Assembly: GCA_020064725.1 (NCBI GenBank)
Contig: JAGTWJ010000001.1
Coordinates: 62,001 to 126,000 of the forward strand
Origin: Drechslerella dactyloides
Taxonomy: Eukaryota > Ascomycota > Orbiliomycetes > Orbiliales > Orbiliaceae
Reading direction: 5' to 3'
Length of the DNA: 64,000 bases
Below the pieces are notes generated by a model, which saw nothing but the letters and a program-made list of their open reading frames with translations, was not told the origin of the DNA and did no database searches. Positions 21,104 to 31,097 of the stretch are shown here, piece by piece. The position numbers and the translations under genes are program-made. Position 1 is the first letter of the stretch. Each line of letters opens with the position of its first letter.

Positions 21104-21736
21104 ATGAATTCAAACTCCGACACTCGGAGCGAGAAGACCGTCATCCACACTGAATCACACCTGCTATCCATCAAAGTCAGCTCCTCGATGACCTCCGTCG
21201 AGCTCTCCCCACCGAAGGTCCGAACGCTAAAGAACGTTCCCTCTCCCAAGACCCGAGCTGCCCGCCAGGCTGCCATCAGATACAACACGCGGCAGACAGA
21301 CATGGACAAGATCCAGCGCACCGTCCAAGATATCGCATTCCAAGCCAGCTTGGAAGTGCAAGCCGCGGTGAAGCATCCGAGCCACGCAACAAAACGGCTG
21401 AACGATGCAATTACGAGCACGGTAGCCAAGTCAACGGATATCAGTGGCTCGCTGGCCATGGCTGGCGAGGGCGGTAGAAAAGGTCTGGAGCACCTGGTTC
21501 GAGGCTGCGGACATCTCGCGAAGAAGGCAAAACGGGCAGCCAGACGAGCTAGTATCACCCTGTCAGGTGCGCAACAGCAGAATGGAGGTTTGGGGTTGCA
21601 TATGTCAGAAGAGCGCCCCCAAGAGATCTTAGAAGGGAAAGACGAAGACGGTGAAGAGGGCTATGACACGATAAATTGGTCAAGTGAGGTAATCGAAGTC
21701 GACCTCTACATCACGGAGGGGAAGGGCCCGAGCTGA
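21104..21736 (+). CDS. Unrecognised 210-aa basic/Ala-rich protein
   Basis: Intronless, ATG at 21104. The N-terminal ~60 residues are Ser/Thr/Pro-rich; the middle (about 55-165) is Ala/Lys/Arg-rich with helical segments such as KTRAARQAAIRYN and HLAKKAKRAARRAS; the tail is acidic (EGKDEDGEEGYDT). It recalls small basic DNA- or membrane-associated fungal proteins, but I recognise no domain. No signal peptide or membrane helix. A gene of this length with no other frame as plausible is probably real, though orphan status lowers confidence. Confidence 0.5.
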   Translation: MNSNSDTRSEKTVIHTESHLLSIKVSSSMTSVELSPPKVRTLKNVPSPKTRAARQAAIRYNTRQTDMDKIQRTVQDIAFQASLEVQAAVKHPSHATKRLNDAITSTVAKSTDISGSLAMAGEGGRKGLEHLVRGCGHLAKKAKRAARRASITLSGAQQQNGGLGLHMSEERPQEILEGKDEDGEEGYDTINWSSEVIEVDLYITEGKGPS

Positions 21737-22041
21737 AATGCGTGCATTGTTTGCATTGGACTTAAGTTGGATTATTTCTGCGTACCCGACTTGCACAGCT
21801 TCTCACCCAAGCTGATATCAGGGATTATGGGTTTTTTTGCTAGCGTGGATGGCATGTTTGTCTAGAATACAAATCGGCGTCGCCTTCGATTTTTCTCCAT
21901 GCTGAGCTCTCAGGTGAACGATATGTTACTGTGTCTATCGGTACGGATAATGACCTCTGCGCGACGGAACCTTAAAGCCGTCCTGTATACCTAAAACGTC
22001 ATAAGAATAGAGTTCGAGCAAAACGGTAAAAACGCCAAAAT
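21737..22041. other. Short convergent intergenic region
   Basis: 305 bp between two converging genes. Nothing seen. Confidence 0.5.
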
Positions 22042-22659
22042 CTATATCTTTCCTTCGCCGCCGCTGCATGAAATCTTCAAATTTGCAACGCTCTCGACCA
22101 CTTCCTCTTGAAAATGCCCCTTCCCCTCGAGCGTTCCATTGGTGGGTACCGCGGCTATAGGGTAGGCTGCGTCGCAGATATTTTCATCAGCCGCTTTTAT
22201 AATTGACTCAACAGCCCCGTTGACCGTGGTATTATGCGGGTCTGGTGTCTCAAGCGTTTCGGCGCTGAAGTCGATGCTGACGTTCAAGATAAGGTCGTCG
22301 AGAACGCTCGCCAGGCTCAAGAACTTGCGTGTTAACTCCATGACTCCCTCCTTCGTGTTGTTCTGCTCGGAGAGTTGGTTGACGAAGGCCCTGCACTTGC
22401 TAGTCGTGGCCGTGTAGAGATCGCGGTATTCGTATTTGTCGAGGAAACAGAGGACGTGCCGACTCATGTCAGCAAGGAACGTGGATACGGCGGCCTGGAG
22501 TTCGCTGCTGGTATTCTCAGGGCGCAGGAGGCTGTGACTTTGGCTTGAGGCTTCGTCGACGTGGTGAAGAAAGTCGAGGTAGTCTGCCATGCCTTCAGGC
22601 GTGCAGCTAGCTTCCTGGGCGAACGGGTTCCGAACGATTGGTACTTGAAGAAGGCTCAT
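22042..22659 (-). CDS. Unrecognised 205-aa helical protein
   Basis: The frame is open further upstream, but the ATG at 22659 has an ideal eukaryotic context (ACCACCATG) and starts a plausible protein, MSLLQVPIVRNPFAQ. The body is largely helical: EGMADYLDFLHHVDEAS, ELQAAVSTFLADMSRHV and ELTRKFLSLASVLDDLI. No Cys pattern, signal peptide or membrane helix stands out. The C-terminus is Gly/Lys-rich. I recognise no family. Its convergent partner is the 210-aa gene; nothing in the context suggests a function. Confidence 0.6.
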   Translation of the reverse strand: MSLLQVPIVRNPFAQEASCTPEGMADYLDFLHHVDEASSQSHSLLRPENTSSELQAAVSTFLADMSRHVLCFLDKYEYRDLYTATTSKCRAFVNQLSEQNNTKEGVMELTRKFLSLASVLDDLILNVSIDFSAETLETPDPHNTTVNGAVESIIKAADENICDAAYPIAAVPTNGTLEGKGHFQEEVVESVANLKISCSGGEGKI

Positions 22660-23551
22660 GGTGGTAAAGGTGTAGTAAAGTAGGACTGAGGACGTTAGCT
22701 TCGAGCGGAGAACCAGGGGGCTGGTGATTCTTACCAGGTGTTCTGTAATGGTTCGGCTTGCTGCGATGTTGGAGAGGTCTCCGGATGGGGATACGGAGCC
22801 TTTGGTATACAGCACGCTATGAACAACAATACATGTATTATGGGCCCAATTGCCTAACCGGAGCTGTTCTTCGCTCCACCGCAGATTGCCCTCCCACCTC
22901 AATCAAAACCCCTTCAATCCCAGAGCCAGCAGCAGCGTCAACATGTTTAGACCCGTACCTATTATACCACCACTAGGGCCATAAAGCAATCCGCAATACG
23001 AAGCCACATCCGGACGAATTGCAAGACAACGTTCTGGCCCAGATCCACTCCCGCAAATGAATGTTGATCGGTTGACAGTCAGATGGCAGGAGACACATCT
23101 TTTACTCCCGTTGTGGCAGCATCCAAACGTCGGCTGGCTTGAGCGTGACCGGTCACCCCGATATTGCAGCTTCGAACTCATTCATTGGATGCATGTTATA
23201 CGGGAACACTGTCCTGAGGACGTATGATCTGTCTCCCTGAGTCTATGCGCCTATTCCTTGTCCTGTGACCAAGTCAGAACAGGAGACTCTTCGAGGCGTT
23301 ATCACTGTGGCCACTATAGTATCGCGTGAAAGAATTGTAATACGTTTCTATTGGTTTCTCACTAGACGCGAGAATTATATTACGATACAGGCCGGGTTCG
23401 TGTCTTCAAAATGAAGCCACAAGGTCAGACCGACAATGTCGGATCACCTTGGGACACAAGACGACATACTTGCCGATGCCACAGACAGCAGGCTGGTTGC
23501 TGGAGACGATTGTCTCAGTCAAATTGCCAGAGCCGCATGGATGCTGCAACT
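22660..23551. other. Intergenic; possible small Cys-rich frame inside
   Basis: Promoter side of the 22659 gene and 3' side of the Nudix gene. Its one point of note is the 92-codon minus-strand frame listed separately at 22903-23181. Confidence 0.45.
22903..23181 (-). CDS. Possible small Cys-rich protein with hydrophobic C-terminus (doubtful)
   Basis: ATG at 23181, 92 codons, seven Cys in the first two thirds (GCCHNGSKRCVSCHL, FICGSG, ERCLAI, SYCGLL) and a hydrophobic tail (NMLTLLLALGLKGF) like a GPI-anchoring signal. There is no N-terminal signal peptide, so if real it would be the last exon of a longer gene whose earlier exon I could not find, or a decayed copy. It may also be a chance frame. 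Confidence 0.2.
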   Translation of the reverse strand: MSSKLQYRGDRSRSSQPTFGCCHNGSKRCVSCHLTVNRSTFICGSGSGPERCLAIRPDVASYCGLLYGPSGGIIGTGLNMLTLLLALGLKGF

Positions 23552-24223
23552 TTACCACTTCCGCTTCCGGGCGTAATCAACCCCAGCAGCCCAACCATAC
23601 AGCCTAGCGTCGACAGAATAGCCTTGATTCGAGAACTCCATGAGTTTATCAAGAAGTCCATCCAATGGAACCACGACCTTTTGAATAAACTCCCCATCGT
23701 CAAGCTGCTGTTCGGGCTCCGGATCACCCTCTTTTAGCTGGACCTCCATAACCACATGTTGCATATTCGCCGAACTCATCCCGGGATCGCTGACGATGGT
23801 AGGACTGATGTTGACAACAGTGCCCTCGTATCCTGTCTCCTCTTTCAGCTCACGGATAGCTGCAGCTTCGGGGGTCTCGCCTTCATCGATCAAGCCGGCT
23901 GGGAACTCGACGCATGTTGCGGCAACCGGGGGTCGGTACTGTAGAATCACGACCGTCGAAGCTGGACGGTTCGGATGTAGGAGGATCGGGGAGATGGCGA
24001 CGGCGTCGATGCCGGATGACCCACGCGTTTTGCGGGTTGCGGCTTCCCAGATGCGGGCTTTCCCAGTTTGGTCCTTCCAGTCGATTTTCTGCAGTTGGAC
24101 CCACTTAGCGTCGGCGGAGGATAGCGTTGTGACTGCCGTGATTTCTGGGGCAAGAGGATCGGACGACATGGCTCTAATAATGTTGATCGAGAGCTTTCCT
24201 TGGTGAGAGTTAGATAGTAGCAT
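23552..24223 (-). CDS. Nudix hydrolase, ADP-sugar pyrophosphatase (YSA1-like)
   Basis: Intronless, 223 aa from the ATG at 24223; a second Met at 24169 (RAMSS) could be the start of a cytosolic form, the first 18 residues being a possible organelle leader. The Nudix box is complete: G110-x5-E116-x7-R124-E125-L-x-E128-E129-x-G131, inside AGLIDEGETPEAAAIRELKEE. The upstream FPAGLIDEGE and ILQYRPPV segments match ADP-ribose diphosphatases, which split ADP-ribose and related ADP-sugars into AMP and the sugar phosphate using Mg2+. Length and architecture match fungal YSA1 homologues. The role is probably removal of free ADP-ribose. Confidence is high for the family and moderate for the substrate. 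Confidence 0.9.
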   Translation of the reverse strand: MLLSNSHQGKLSINIIRAMSSDPLAPEITAVTTLSSADAKWVQLQKIDWKDQTGKARIWEAATRKTRGSSGIDAVAISPILLHPNRPASTVVILQYRPPVAATCVEFPAGLIDEGETPEAAAIRELKEETGYEGTVVNISPTIVSDPGMSSANMQHVVMEVQLKEGDPEPEQQLDDGEFIQKVVVPLDGLLDKLMEFSNQGYSVDARLYGWAAGVDYARKRKW

Positions 24224-25306
24224 TAAGCTAGCCGTAAAGATTGATAGAAAGAGTTGAAGCTATCGGTTTCGATCTTGAGGATTCTTGTACAATTGTGTGG
24301 GGTGTTCGGAGGTTCTTCTAGAATTCTGGATCCTTGCACCTTTGCGAAGGTAACAACGCAAAAGAACCAACACCGATTCGATTAACAGCTTTTGGGTAAC
24401 GTCTACGCAAAGTGAAAATGCCATAAATGATGCTGTCGCTAAGATCATCCTGTTGCGAGAAGTAGCATGAGTCCAGTATTGATATCAAATATAAACTGGC
24501 GTCGTCACGCGTCAGAAGAGATGAAGCGCGAGACCATTCTCGGTATAAATATTGATCAATCATTAATGATCTCGTTGATAAATTTGTTCGTTATCACTGA
24601 GACCAGTTTGTACGTGTACTACTAGATTATATCAGTCTAGATAGATCTATAGAAAGCTCGAGGCCAGACTACTAAATTAATCCCGAGGTCCCTCTGCGAA
24701 TGCTGGCATCTGCAGTTTAATCAGTCAGAATGCATACGCATGCCCGCTGCCTCGTATACGCGTAAGTCATGCATGAGCCGATTGCAGAGTCGACTCACTG
24801 AATTATGCCGTTGGACTTTGTGCTTATCTGTGTTGATGTGGTGCCTGTCAAGGACGCGCACGACCGATGCCAGATTACACCGAAATTATATTAAATGCGT
24901 CAGTTTATATAAGCCAGTCGTAGAGCCAGTCTGGTGGCCAGACTTTCCTGTGCCGGTCACTACGAAGTGTGGCCTATTAGGGCCAGCATAAATAGTGGCC
25001 GGGCCTGTCAACTGTCTTAGAAGTCCGAACACCATCAAAACCAAACCCTTCCTTATTTCATGAACCCATATCCAACTGCTAAGCTTCTCTATATAGCCCT
25101 AGCAAGCTACCCAACCACGACGAGATATCCGTATAATAACACGTTCGGACTACTCTGACTGTATGTATAACCCTGAAGTGCTACTGGAGGTAGATATTCT
25201 GTTCACAGAACACCCCGCAGATCCAAATCCACCCAGCTGCTAACTATATTGTTCCTTCCACAGCCACAGCAAACGGGATCCGCTCTTCGAGCAGCCGTTA
25301 GTCAAT
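24224..25306. promoter_or_regulatory. Divergent intergenic region of the Nudix gene and the 255-aa gene
   Basis: About 1.08 kb. AT-rich blocks at 24550-24690 and a pseudo-palindrome around 24970-25003 (ggccta...ggcca...tggccggg). No gene recognised. Pyrimidine-rich leader near 25225-25275 precedes the ATG at 25307. Confidence 0.45.
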
Positions 25307-26074
25307 ATGGCGAGCGAGAAGGCAGCCACAGCTCCAACTGAGGTCGTACGCGATTTTACGCCACTCGAAGGCTTTTCCCTCCTGGAAGAGCAATTATTGA
25401 GACCTACGATTCCATTCAAGTTGCTACCACCGAGGCGGAAAACAACCACGGGTTTCACGGACTTCGTGAATTCTCTACTGGGGCTCGAGATAGATAAAAT
25501 TATTTTCGCAAACACAACTGCCGCCGGGATCAATGGTCCCATATGTCTTACGAACCCAGGATTGCAACTCAGATACCATCTCCACTATATGACACTTGGC
25601 TCGAGGCTCAAGGAGTGGCAAGAGGAGCTCCCTAGATTCGACTGTATCATCCAAGAAATGATTCCCGACAAGATCATCGGACAACTCTACGGCCACGAAG
25701 ACCCCGCTAAAAGGCAGAAACGTCTCGAGGAGAATATCCAAGCTATGAATAAGGAGCTCGAGGGTATCGTCCGTCGAGACTTCTTGACGGTTCTACAACG
25801 GTTCGATGGTACTTTGCCGACAGCGAAGGCTAAGAGAAATGCTGTGTTCAGCGGTGTTCCCGAAGGCAATCTGCGACTGTCCCTGGAAGTCGTCGGGAAT
25901 GTCTTGGCACAGCTGAGCCAACATCAAGAAGCCGATCGGTTGAAAGTTATGCCACATGGCGGGATGCAAGTGGACGGGCCTGCGGAAGGCGCTGAGACGA
26001 AATCTTCTCCGCGAAAATCTGTCAGTACCAAGAAGAAGATATTTCCCGTAACATGGGTTACGGGTACGATATAA
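25307..26074 (+). CDS. Unrecognised 255-aa protein
   Basis: Intronless, ATG at 25307 in good context (gtcaatATGG). Residues 1-60 include VRDFTPLEGFSLLEEQLL and a basic LLPPRRKTTTGF. The middle is helical (RLKEWQEELPRFDCIIQEM and RLEENIQAMNKELEG), followed by a Ser/Lys-rich tail near the end (SSPRKSVSTKKK) that resembles a nuclear import signal. No membrane helix. Family not recognised. The 3' end is intact and nothing looks truncated. Confidence 0.6.
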   Translation: MASEKAATAPTEVVRDFTPLEGFSLLEEQLLRPTIPFKLLPPRRKTTTGFTDFVNSLLGLEIDKIIFANTTAAGINGPICLTNPGLQLRYHLHYMTLGSRLKEWQEELPRFDCIIQEMIPDKIIGQLYGHEDPAKRQKRLEENIQAMNKELEGIVRRDFLTVLQRFDGTLPTAKAKRNAVFSGVPEGNLRLSLEVVGNVLAQLSQHQEADRLKVMPHGGMQVDGPAEGAETKSSPRKSVSTKKKIFPVTWVTGTI

Positions 26075-26701
26075 CCACTATTATCCAGGTTTAGAATTAG
26101 TTATATAGAAGTGGACAGTTACCACCGCTGCCCACGAGTAATATATGGACCAAGCCAATGTTGGCAAAGCATATTTTGGCGGAATGGCGTCTTCAACTTG
26201 CTCCACTATGGACGAATATATATACGCTAAGTAGAGTATGAACATGAGCCCCGAAGCAAGGGCCTGGCTGTGATTGTTAACACCGAAGGTTCGGGGATAC
26301 CAACTGAACGAATATTTATAAGTCACCGTTAAAACTTCTATGATTGCCTGGTTCCAGAATCAAATAATTCTTGCGGTGGTTGTGCTCTACTGACATGAGG
26401 AGCTCTGCCAGGCGACTCGCGCCACCAAAATAGATTGTGAGCTGAGGGTAAATGGGAGTAGTAAGGCTGAGATAGAGAGTCGGTGCGCATGCTAAGCCAA
26501 CTCCATCTTCCAGGGCGTAAGCTGTGACATAGCACGACCATCAGTCAAAAAAAAAAAAAAAAAGGTCGCAGGCTCACACTAAACCGGCCCAGCAACAAGA
26601 AGGTCGTGGTAATCCCCAAGCTGTCACTGCTCCAACACTATCACTCAACCTTCGTCATCAAATCTATCCGCAGCGACGACCCTCTCAAGGCGGCCGCCAC
26701 G
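26075..26701. other. Intergenic with 17-bp poly-A tract
   Basis: No confident gene. An uninterrupted A17 run at 26547-26563 precedes the leader of the 26702 gene and may favour nucleosome depletion. Confidence 0.5.
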
Positions 26702-27130
26702 ATGCAGAATACAGGCGATAGATTGGTACTGCCGGCCCCTATCCCTGGTCCCGACTATATCAGCGATGAGCAAGTCGAGAACTTCAGACGCATCCTCGCC
26801 AAATACCGCGATGAGAGAACCTGGATCAACGAGATCCGCAACCCATCCAGCGACAGCGTCATGATATACGACCCCTTCCGAAACTGTGTTACGACAACAA
26901 TGTACGATCTCTCCCAAGACGTCCGGCCATATATCCGTTATGATGGCAGCGGAAGGCTGCACGATCTCGCGTACGACTTGTGTCCTTATGCGTGGAATGT
27001 CTTCTTCACTGCAGGCGAACCGGACGAGAGAAATCGCCTGTTGAGGCAAACTGTTGATAAGATTGATGGCATTACTACGGACTTTTACAACGTGGTCGCG
27101 AGAATCCAGGAGGACAGACGCGAGTGCTAG
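26702..27130 (+). CDS. Unrecognised 142-aa protein
   Basis: The frame is open upstream, but the first ATG is at 26702 (gccacgATGC, A at -3), giving MQNTGDRLVLPAPIPGPDY. Compact acidic/aromatic protein: DEQVENFRRILAKYRDERTW, YDPFRNCVTTTMYDLS, HDLAYDLCPYAWNVFFT. No signal peptide, membrane segment or known motif. Three Cys in all. It could be a small lineage-specific gene; no function assigned. Confidence 0.5.
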   Translation: MQNTGDRLVLPAPIPGPDYISDEQVENFRRILAKYRDERTWINEIRNPSSDSVMIYDPFRNCVTTTMYDLSQDVRPYIRYDGSGRLHDLAYDLCPYAWNVFFTAGEPDERNRLLRQTVDKIDGITTDFYNVVARIQEDRREC

Positions 27131-28257
27131 GATGCGGAAGAGTTTGATGCGACTGTAAGGAAATTCTTCCAAAGAGATCGTGGTTGTCTCGTGAAGGTGG
27201 CCTCTTATTGTTATGGAACCCCTTTAACGCTCTCGCGAGTGATATACTCGGACGCTAACATAGCTAATATCTGTGTAGCACACGTTCAGTGAACGCATTA
27301 TACTGAGTTCGTACTTTCGGTTCGCAAAGGCTGTCTTACAAGGGTATAGACCGTCGCGGTATATGCAGCTCCAAATTCGGAGCGTCGTTCCACTTTCGCA
27401 GTCAGCAAGTAGTCCTGAAATCTGCAATGATCAGGGGGAGCGGTTGGAGATGGAGAAGAGGGATAGATAAGTCTTATTGGTGTCTCTACCGGCCAGACTT
27501 GGTGCAGCATTATTCTGGGGCGGCTAGGGCTAGAGTAGAATATTAATGAAAAGAAATGGCCTTGAGACGGGGACGCGATAGAGCAAGCTTTGCCTGCTGG
27601 AAATTGAATATAGCACCCATAGGAATAAAATGATCCTGTGAAGTAGGCAAACTAGGTATAGGCTGGTCCAGCTTCTATTTTTGAGAGTGTATCGTGAATA
27701 GTATCCACCAATGTTGAGCGAAGAGGCAGTAAGAGCGTGGGGAGCAGAGATATCATAGATGTTTCCAGCCTTCTCATCCCTGGAGCTTCATGACGTGGAG
27801 CTCGTAACACGAGACTAAAGATGGGTACGGCGTGGCCATCCATAAACAGCAAGCGCTGTTGGGAACTCTGAATTGTTGCGGCGCTGGCTGAGAATTTGGG
27901 AATATAAGACTGCTTCAACGTTTGAGTGTTCAACTCTTCCTCTCTACACCGTTCACATCCTCATCAACACCACATCGCAACCTCATCCAGAACCTCCACA
28001 CACGCTGCAAGAACGTATCACGAGCACCCCATTGTGAGTATATCACTAAACGCCGACCAATAATGACTGGATTATCCTATACGGTACCTTGAATATGTGC
28101 TAAGGCAGTGCGTGCCATCCAGCAGCATACACCAGGCTCAAGATAATACTCTTGAACCGACCAAGCAAAAGTCCGTTTTTAGGCCTCGAAGAAATATTGC
28201 GAACTTCTTGAGGTCACCCGCGTGCTTTACGTGCCTGGTGAGAGAAAGTCTTACACA
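27131..28257. promoter_or_regulatory. Intergenic with CA/CT leader and 5'-UTR intron of the next gene
   Basis: No confident gene. At 27945-28030 a CA/CT-rich leader is followed by a probable 5'-UTR intron 28034-28108 (gtgagt donor, gtgctaag branch site, ggcag acceptor), 150 bp before the ATG at 28258. Confidence 0.45.
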
Positions 28258-29400
28258 ATGCCAATTTACAGCCACAACACCGCAACCAGAGTTTTCCTTG
28301 AGCTCCCCATCGAGGAACTCGGAGATCTAGGAGAGAAAATTCGGTCGTGGAAGGCACATTCAGCGTTCCGTTTCCTCGAGCCTCAGGACCCAGATGGTTA
28401 CTATCAACGCGCCGCTTTCGATAGCCATCTAACAACCAGCTTGTCACTGATGCACAGCTGGATATTCACATATCGAGATTATTGCGAAGAGATCGGGACG
28501 ATCGAAACTTGTTTACTAGAGGCTATCTCTATCTCTCGCTCTGAACCCGGCCGTGAGAACGAGCATCGTCTTCGTCAACTTCGTGACCAGATTCAACAAC
28601 ATCTCGACACAGTTGAGGATGCTATTGTACACGAAATTTATCTCCGCAATACTCACCGGGCCACGGGAGGAAACCTTACGCGCAACAATCAACCAGTCGC
28701 AGCTACTGGCAGTGGGTCTCGGACCAACCTTTGGCATCGAGACGGCCGCCGCGTTCGGTTTGATCTCCGAGATAATGATGACGCACCAGCCAGAACGAAC
28801 GATATTATTTCCGACCCTCGAAACTACGAGGACATACCCTACGATGATTCCGCTTCGTCTCTAACTCAACAATTTTCATCACCAGTTCAAGGCCTAGAGC
28901 ATGGTACGGGTTTTCCGAGCGGTCAAAATGTTCCAAACAGCACTGCAGGAAGTCGACTGCGTGGGAGACGAGGTAACAGTCTTCGATCTCCAAATACGTC
29001 AGGAGATATCCGGCCTGCCACAAACCGGGCCAACTCGAACTCTTCCATACGTGCCATCTGGGAGTATGCAGCCTCAATTCGCCGCCCTGACCTGAACGAA
29101 CAAGATGATTACACCGAGCGCTCCGACCAAGGTTGGGGCTCTTCCGCCATAGCCAGTCCGACTGACCACACCCCTCATGGGACACATTTCACGAACCGAA
29201 TCCAGCCAACCAATCGGTATCTCGTCCCCTACATTATGCAACCCGCTGCACCGACCTTTGTCCCAATCGCACCGGTTCCCGCACTTCCTGCAGCTCCAGT
29301 CCCCGCAGGGATCATCGTTCACGAGTCAGATGTTCGCAACGATGACAGTGATGATGAATATACACATTTCCAACGCATGCAACGTTGGAGTCGCCGCTAG
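28258..29400 (+). CDS. Unrecognised 380-aa protein with disordered C-terminal half
   Basis: The frame is open 36 bp upstream but the first ATG is at 28258 (MPIYSHNTATRVF). Residues 1-150 are helical, e.g. LPIEELGDLGEKIRSWK and RLRQLRDQIQQHLDTVEDAI, which looks like a small coiled coil. From about 155 the protein is disordered, Asn/Arg/Ser/Asp-rich, then Pro/Ala-rich (PIAPVPALPAAPVPAG) with an acidic ending (NDDSDDEYTHFQ). No known family. Intact; no sign of decay. Confidence 0.65.
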   Translation: MPIYSHNTATRVFLELPIEELGDLGEKIRSWKAHSAFRFLEPQDPDGYYQRAAFDSHLTTSLSLMHSWIFTYRDYCEEIGTIETCLLEAISISRSEPGRENEHRLRQLRDQIQQHLDTVEDAIVHEIYLRNTHRATGGNLTRNNQPVAATGSGSRTNLWHRDGRRVRFDLRDNDDAPARTNDIISDPRNYEDIPYDDSASSLTQQFSSPVQGLEHGTGFPSGQNVPNSTAGSRLRGRRGNSLRSPNTSGDIRPATNRANSNSSIRAIWEYAASIRRPDLNEQDDYTERSDQGWGSSAIASPTDHTPHGTHFTNRIQPTNRYLVPYIMQPAAPTFVPIAPVPALPAAPVPAGIIVHESDVRNDDSDDEYTHFQRMQRWSRR

Positions 29401-30040
29401 TCGGCAATCGGTTATAAATTCCGATTATGCTGTATGTCAGTGGTCAAAGTCGCGGTTACGAAGAGATCACTCACACCTTAGGTCGTCTGATACCTGAGGT
29501 TAGTAACACTGCACCATTACCTTGGCTTCGTCGAAATGTGAATTGATCGCTAATCTAGATCTCGTAGCTCTGGGCTCGTTTTACTTACGTTCATCGTGCC
29601 TTTCGCTCGACCATGATTACTTCATCCATAGTTACATTTTTTTCTTACCCGCTCGCCGCCCATTGGTTCGTAACACCCGCATGCTCCCATACCCCTTTCC
29701 TCGCCGTCAGTACCGCTTTCTGTTGATTCGATTATAGTCCCGTGCCCAAATTCTTGTCGTCTTTTTATTTCTACTTTCCTAACTCTCGCATCATGCTACC
29801 TTAAGCTTACCATTCACACTGATCCTGTGCGTCTGGTATACAAACTGCTTCAAGGTTTTATCCACTGTCTCGGCGGCATTCGAGCTTTGCCTTCGTATCT
29901 GTATGTATTACATTGAGCAGTCCTAATGGACAGACATGGAAGAATCGAAAACAAATGAAACTCCTAACGATATGAAAGGCATCGGTCGACACTACACTAC
30001 TGCAGACAACCGATGGTATGTCAGCATATGATTGCTATCG
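29401..30040. other. Convergent intergenic region
   Basis: 3' ends of the 28258 and 30041-31097 genes face each other. No coding region or repeat noted. Confidence 0.55.
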
Positions 30041-31097
30041 CTATCCTAAAACGCGGGGTTTTTGCAGCTTGGAAGTCTTCTTGTCTTTTCCCACGACAGA
30101 TTTAATCATTGTGGAGAAGGATGTTCCGCCAGAATCCCTCCTAGTCTCTTCCTTGTTTCTCGAAAGTTGACCTTCATGCGGAGGGATTGGATACAAATTT
30201 CGCTGTGCGTTCTCGTTGTCGGTGAGGACTGTACCGTTGTTTCCCCTCCACACCTGGTGCCTATTAATTTTGATTCGAATTAACGCTGTCAATCAGTACC
30301 GGCATCTTGTCATATCTTCTATGATTGCATGCGTACCTTACCGTCGGAGATTCATATCCATGACTCTCCCTCGCGGAATCGCCGCGGTTTGGCTGCCAAT
30401 TTGGACCTTCGTTAAATCGCTCTTCCGGCCTAGATCCCGTGTTTGTCTGTCGTCCGCTTTGATAATCAGGAGTATCATCATGATAGGGCGCCCTTCCATT
30501 AGGGCTGACATACGGGTCATTTCTTCTCGGCTCCCTGCGGTCGGTGAACTGTCTCTCGTTGTAGTGGTCTCCTGCTCGGCCCTCCTCTCCATAGTCGCGC
30601 TCTCCCCGTCCTTCATATCTAGGACTTAGCTTTGTCGGGGTTGTGTCTACTTTTGTTCGACGACGAGCGTCTGAGTCCCCTCGATATCTACTGTCTCGAC
30701 CCTCTTTTTGATATTTGCTATCCTGAACTTCTCGCGAGCTTTCACCCTGTGCACGGCCTTCTGCATTCTTCATAATCGTGAAGACGTTCTCCATGTCCTG
30801 CAGCACAACCTTCAGTCGATCCAGTCCGTAGCCGCTAATGTGGTAGAGCTCAGCAGTATCCTTCGCTTTGACCATGGCCATGGCGGTGCCGGTGTAAATG
30901 TCGGTAATAGCCTTGATCTTGTCGATTGTGTACATGATTGCCGAGTCGTCCGCGCCTTGTTTCCTAGCGGCACGAATTCTTTTGCGTATCTGTCTGAGGT
31001 CTCTTTCGCCTTGTTCTTTCCACGTTTCGGGGCCGGACCCGAACAATAGTGTGACAACTGACGGCTCATCGTCTGATAGCTCTGGGTTCGTAGGCAT
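30041..31097 (-). CDS. Unrecognised 322-aa charged protein, two exons
   Basis: The start at 31097 (MPTNPELSDDEPSVV) is preferred over the in-frame ATG 84 bp upstream. Exon 1 runs 31097-30342. If the gaaaggta-type donor is not used, translation would end 22 codons into the intron; with donor gtaagg at 30341 and acceptor caccag at 30254, exon 2 (30253-30041) continues in frame. The 88-bp intron is my best choice, and another acceptor is possible. Residues 1-120 are helical (KEQGERDLRQIRKRIRAAR, DRLKVVLQDMENVFTIM); the rest is disordered and rich in Arg/Asp/Gly/Tyr, followed by a Lys-rich end. No domain recognised. Low-complexity R/D/G/Y content is common in RNA-associated proteins. Confidence 0.6.

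Noticed and set aside
26081..26326. Hydrophobic 81-codon minus-strand frame
   Set aside because: No ATG at its start, short, and within the 3' region of a gene.
26547..26563. A17 tract as a retroposed poly-A tail
   Set aside because: No adjacent gene copy or target duplication; more likely a plain promoter poly-A.
27652..27933. 93-codon minus-strand frame
   Set aside because: No domain or organisation; overlaps the leader side of the next gene.
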